Assembly: GCA_023411775.1 (NCBI GenBank)
Contig: JAEYOL010000337.1
Span: 1 to 6,105 of the forward strand
Length of the DNA stretch: 6,105 nucleotides
DNA from: Bacteroidota bacterium
GTDB taxonomy: Bacteria > Bacteroidota > Bacteroidia > Chitinophagales > Chitinophagaceae
Reading direction: 5' to 3'
Shown here: positions 5,959 to 6,105 of the stretch, one piece after another
How the letters are laid out: each line of letters starts with the position of its first letter
Position numbering within the stretch: position 1 is the stretch's first letter
Made by a program: the position numbers and the translations under genes
The notes under the pieces: model-generated
Told to the model about the DNA's origin: nothing
Seen by the model: only the letters and a program-made list of their open reading frames with translations
Database searches by the model: none

Positions 5959-6105
5959 CTACCTTTTTGATTTGAAAAAGTCTTTCATCAGCCTTGCACA
6001 TTCTTCTTTCATCACGCCACGTATCAATTCAGTTTTTGGATGAAACGGCCAGTTAGAGGACGTCGTTTTTTTATAGCCATTTTTTTCATCGTCCGCTCCA
6101 TAAAT
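5959..6105 (-). CDS. C-terminal end of a TadA-like nucleoside/nucleobase deaminase (partial)
   Basis: The last 48 codons of a minus-strand gene are present, with a TAG stop at 5961-5959; the rest lies beyond the right edge. The fragment begins IYGADDEKNGY and ends ECARLMKDFFKSKR. From memory it lines up with the E. coli TadA C-terminus: HPKTELIRGVMKEECARL corresponds to NHRVEITEGVLADECAAL, and KDFFKSKR to SDFFRMRR. The HxE and PCxxC zinc motifs that would prove a deaminase lie outside the window. FHPKTE replaces the MNHRVE of tRNA adenosine deaminase, so a related free-nucleoside or base deaminase (cytosine, guanine or similar) is at least as likely. It converges with the susCD operon and shares its terminator. 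It is not functionally tied to the transporter by anything visible. Confidence 0.68.
   Translation of the reverse strand: MYGADDEKNGYKKTTSSNWPFHPKTELIRGVMKEECARLMKDFFKSKR

Noticed and set aside
6023..6100. Short frame starting at an ATG near the right edge (minus strand, about 25 codons)
   Set aside because: It overlaps the deaminase tail in another frame and stops quickly. The deaminase frame has clear family likeness.

Overview
The window looks like chromosomal DNA from a Bacteroidota bacterium, plausibly of the Chitinophagaceae type. The evidence is a SusC/SusD outer-membrane uptake pair with typical family motifs, a candidate TTTG / TAnnTTTG promoter of the kind used in this phylum, and A-rich start regions without clear Shine-Dalgarno sequences. 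The family-level placement is inference.

Layout from left to right. Positions 1-443 are non-coding and hold a modular repeat array: two full 123-bp units, a third unit cut short at 91 bp, and two further short modules. Each module is built on three TCCGTG (or TTCGTG) words about 9-10 bp apart, usually followed by a small CTGCC/GGCAG hairpin. The array runs off the left edge. It ends one base before the terminator (445-474, minus strand) of a superoxide dismutase gene (495-1097, minus strand). A 243-bp divergent intergenic region (1098-1340) follows, with a candidate promoter for the dismutase. Next is a two-gene plus-strand operon: a SusC-like TonB-dependent transporter (1341-4448) and, 10 bp later, a SusD-like lipoprotein (4459-5871). 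A strong, nearly symmetrical terminator (5893-5923) closes the operon. It can also serve the convergent minus-strand gene at the right edge, of which only the last 48 codons are present (5959-6105). That fragment matches the C-terminal end of a TadA-like nucleoside/nucleobase deaminase.

How the genes work together: the SusC barrel and SusD lid form one outer-membrane complex that takes up an unidentified oligomeric nutrient using TonB energy. The visible sequence contains no hydrolase, sigma/anti-sigma pair or other regulator beside them, so the substrate cannot be assigned. The dismutase and the deaminase are separate housekeeping-type transcription units with no visible link to the transporter.

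I see no convincing previously undescribed multi-gene system here. The least explained part is the repeat array at 1-443.
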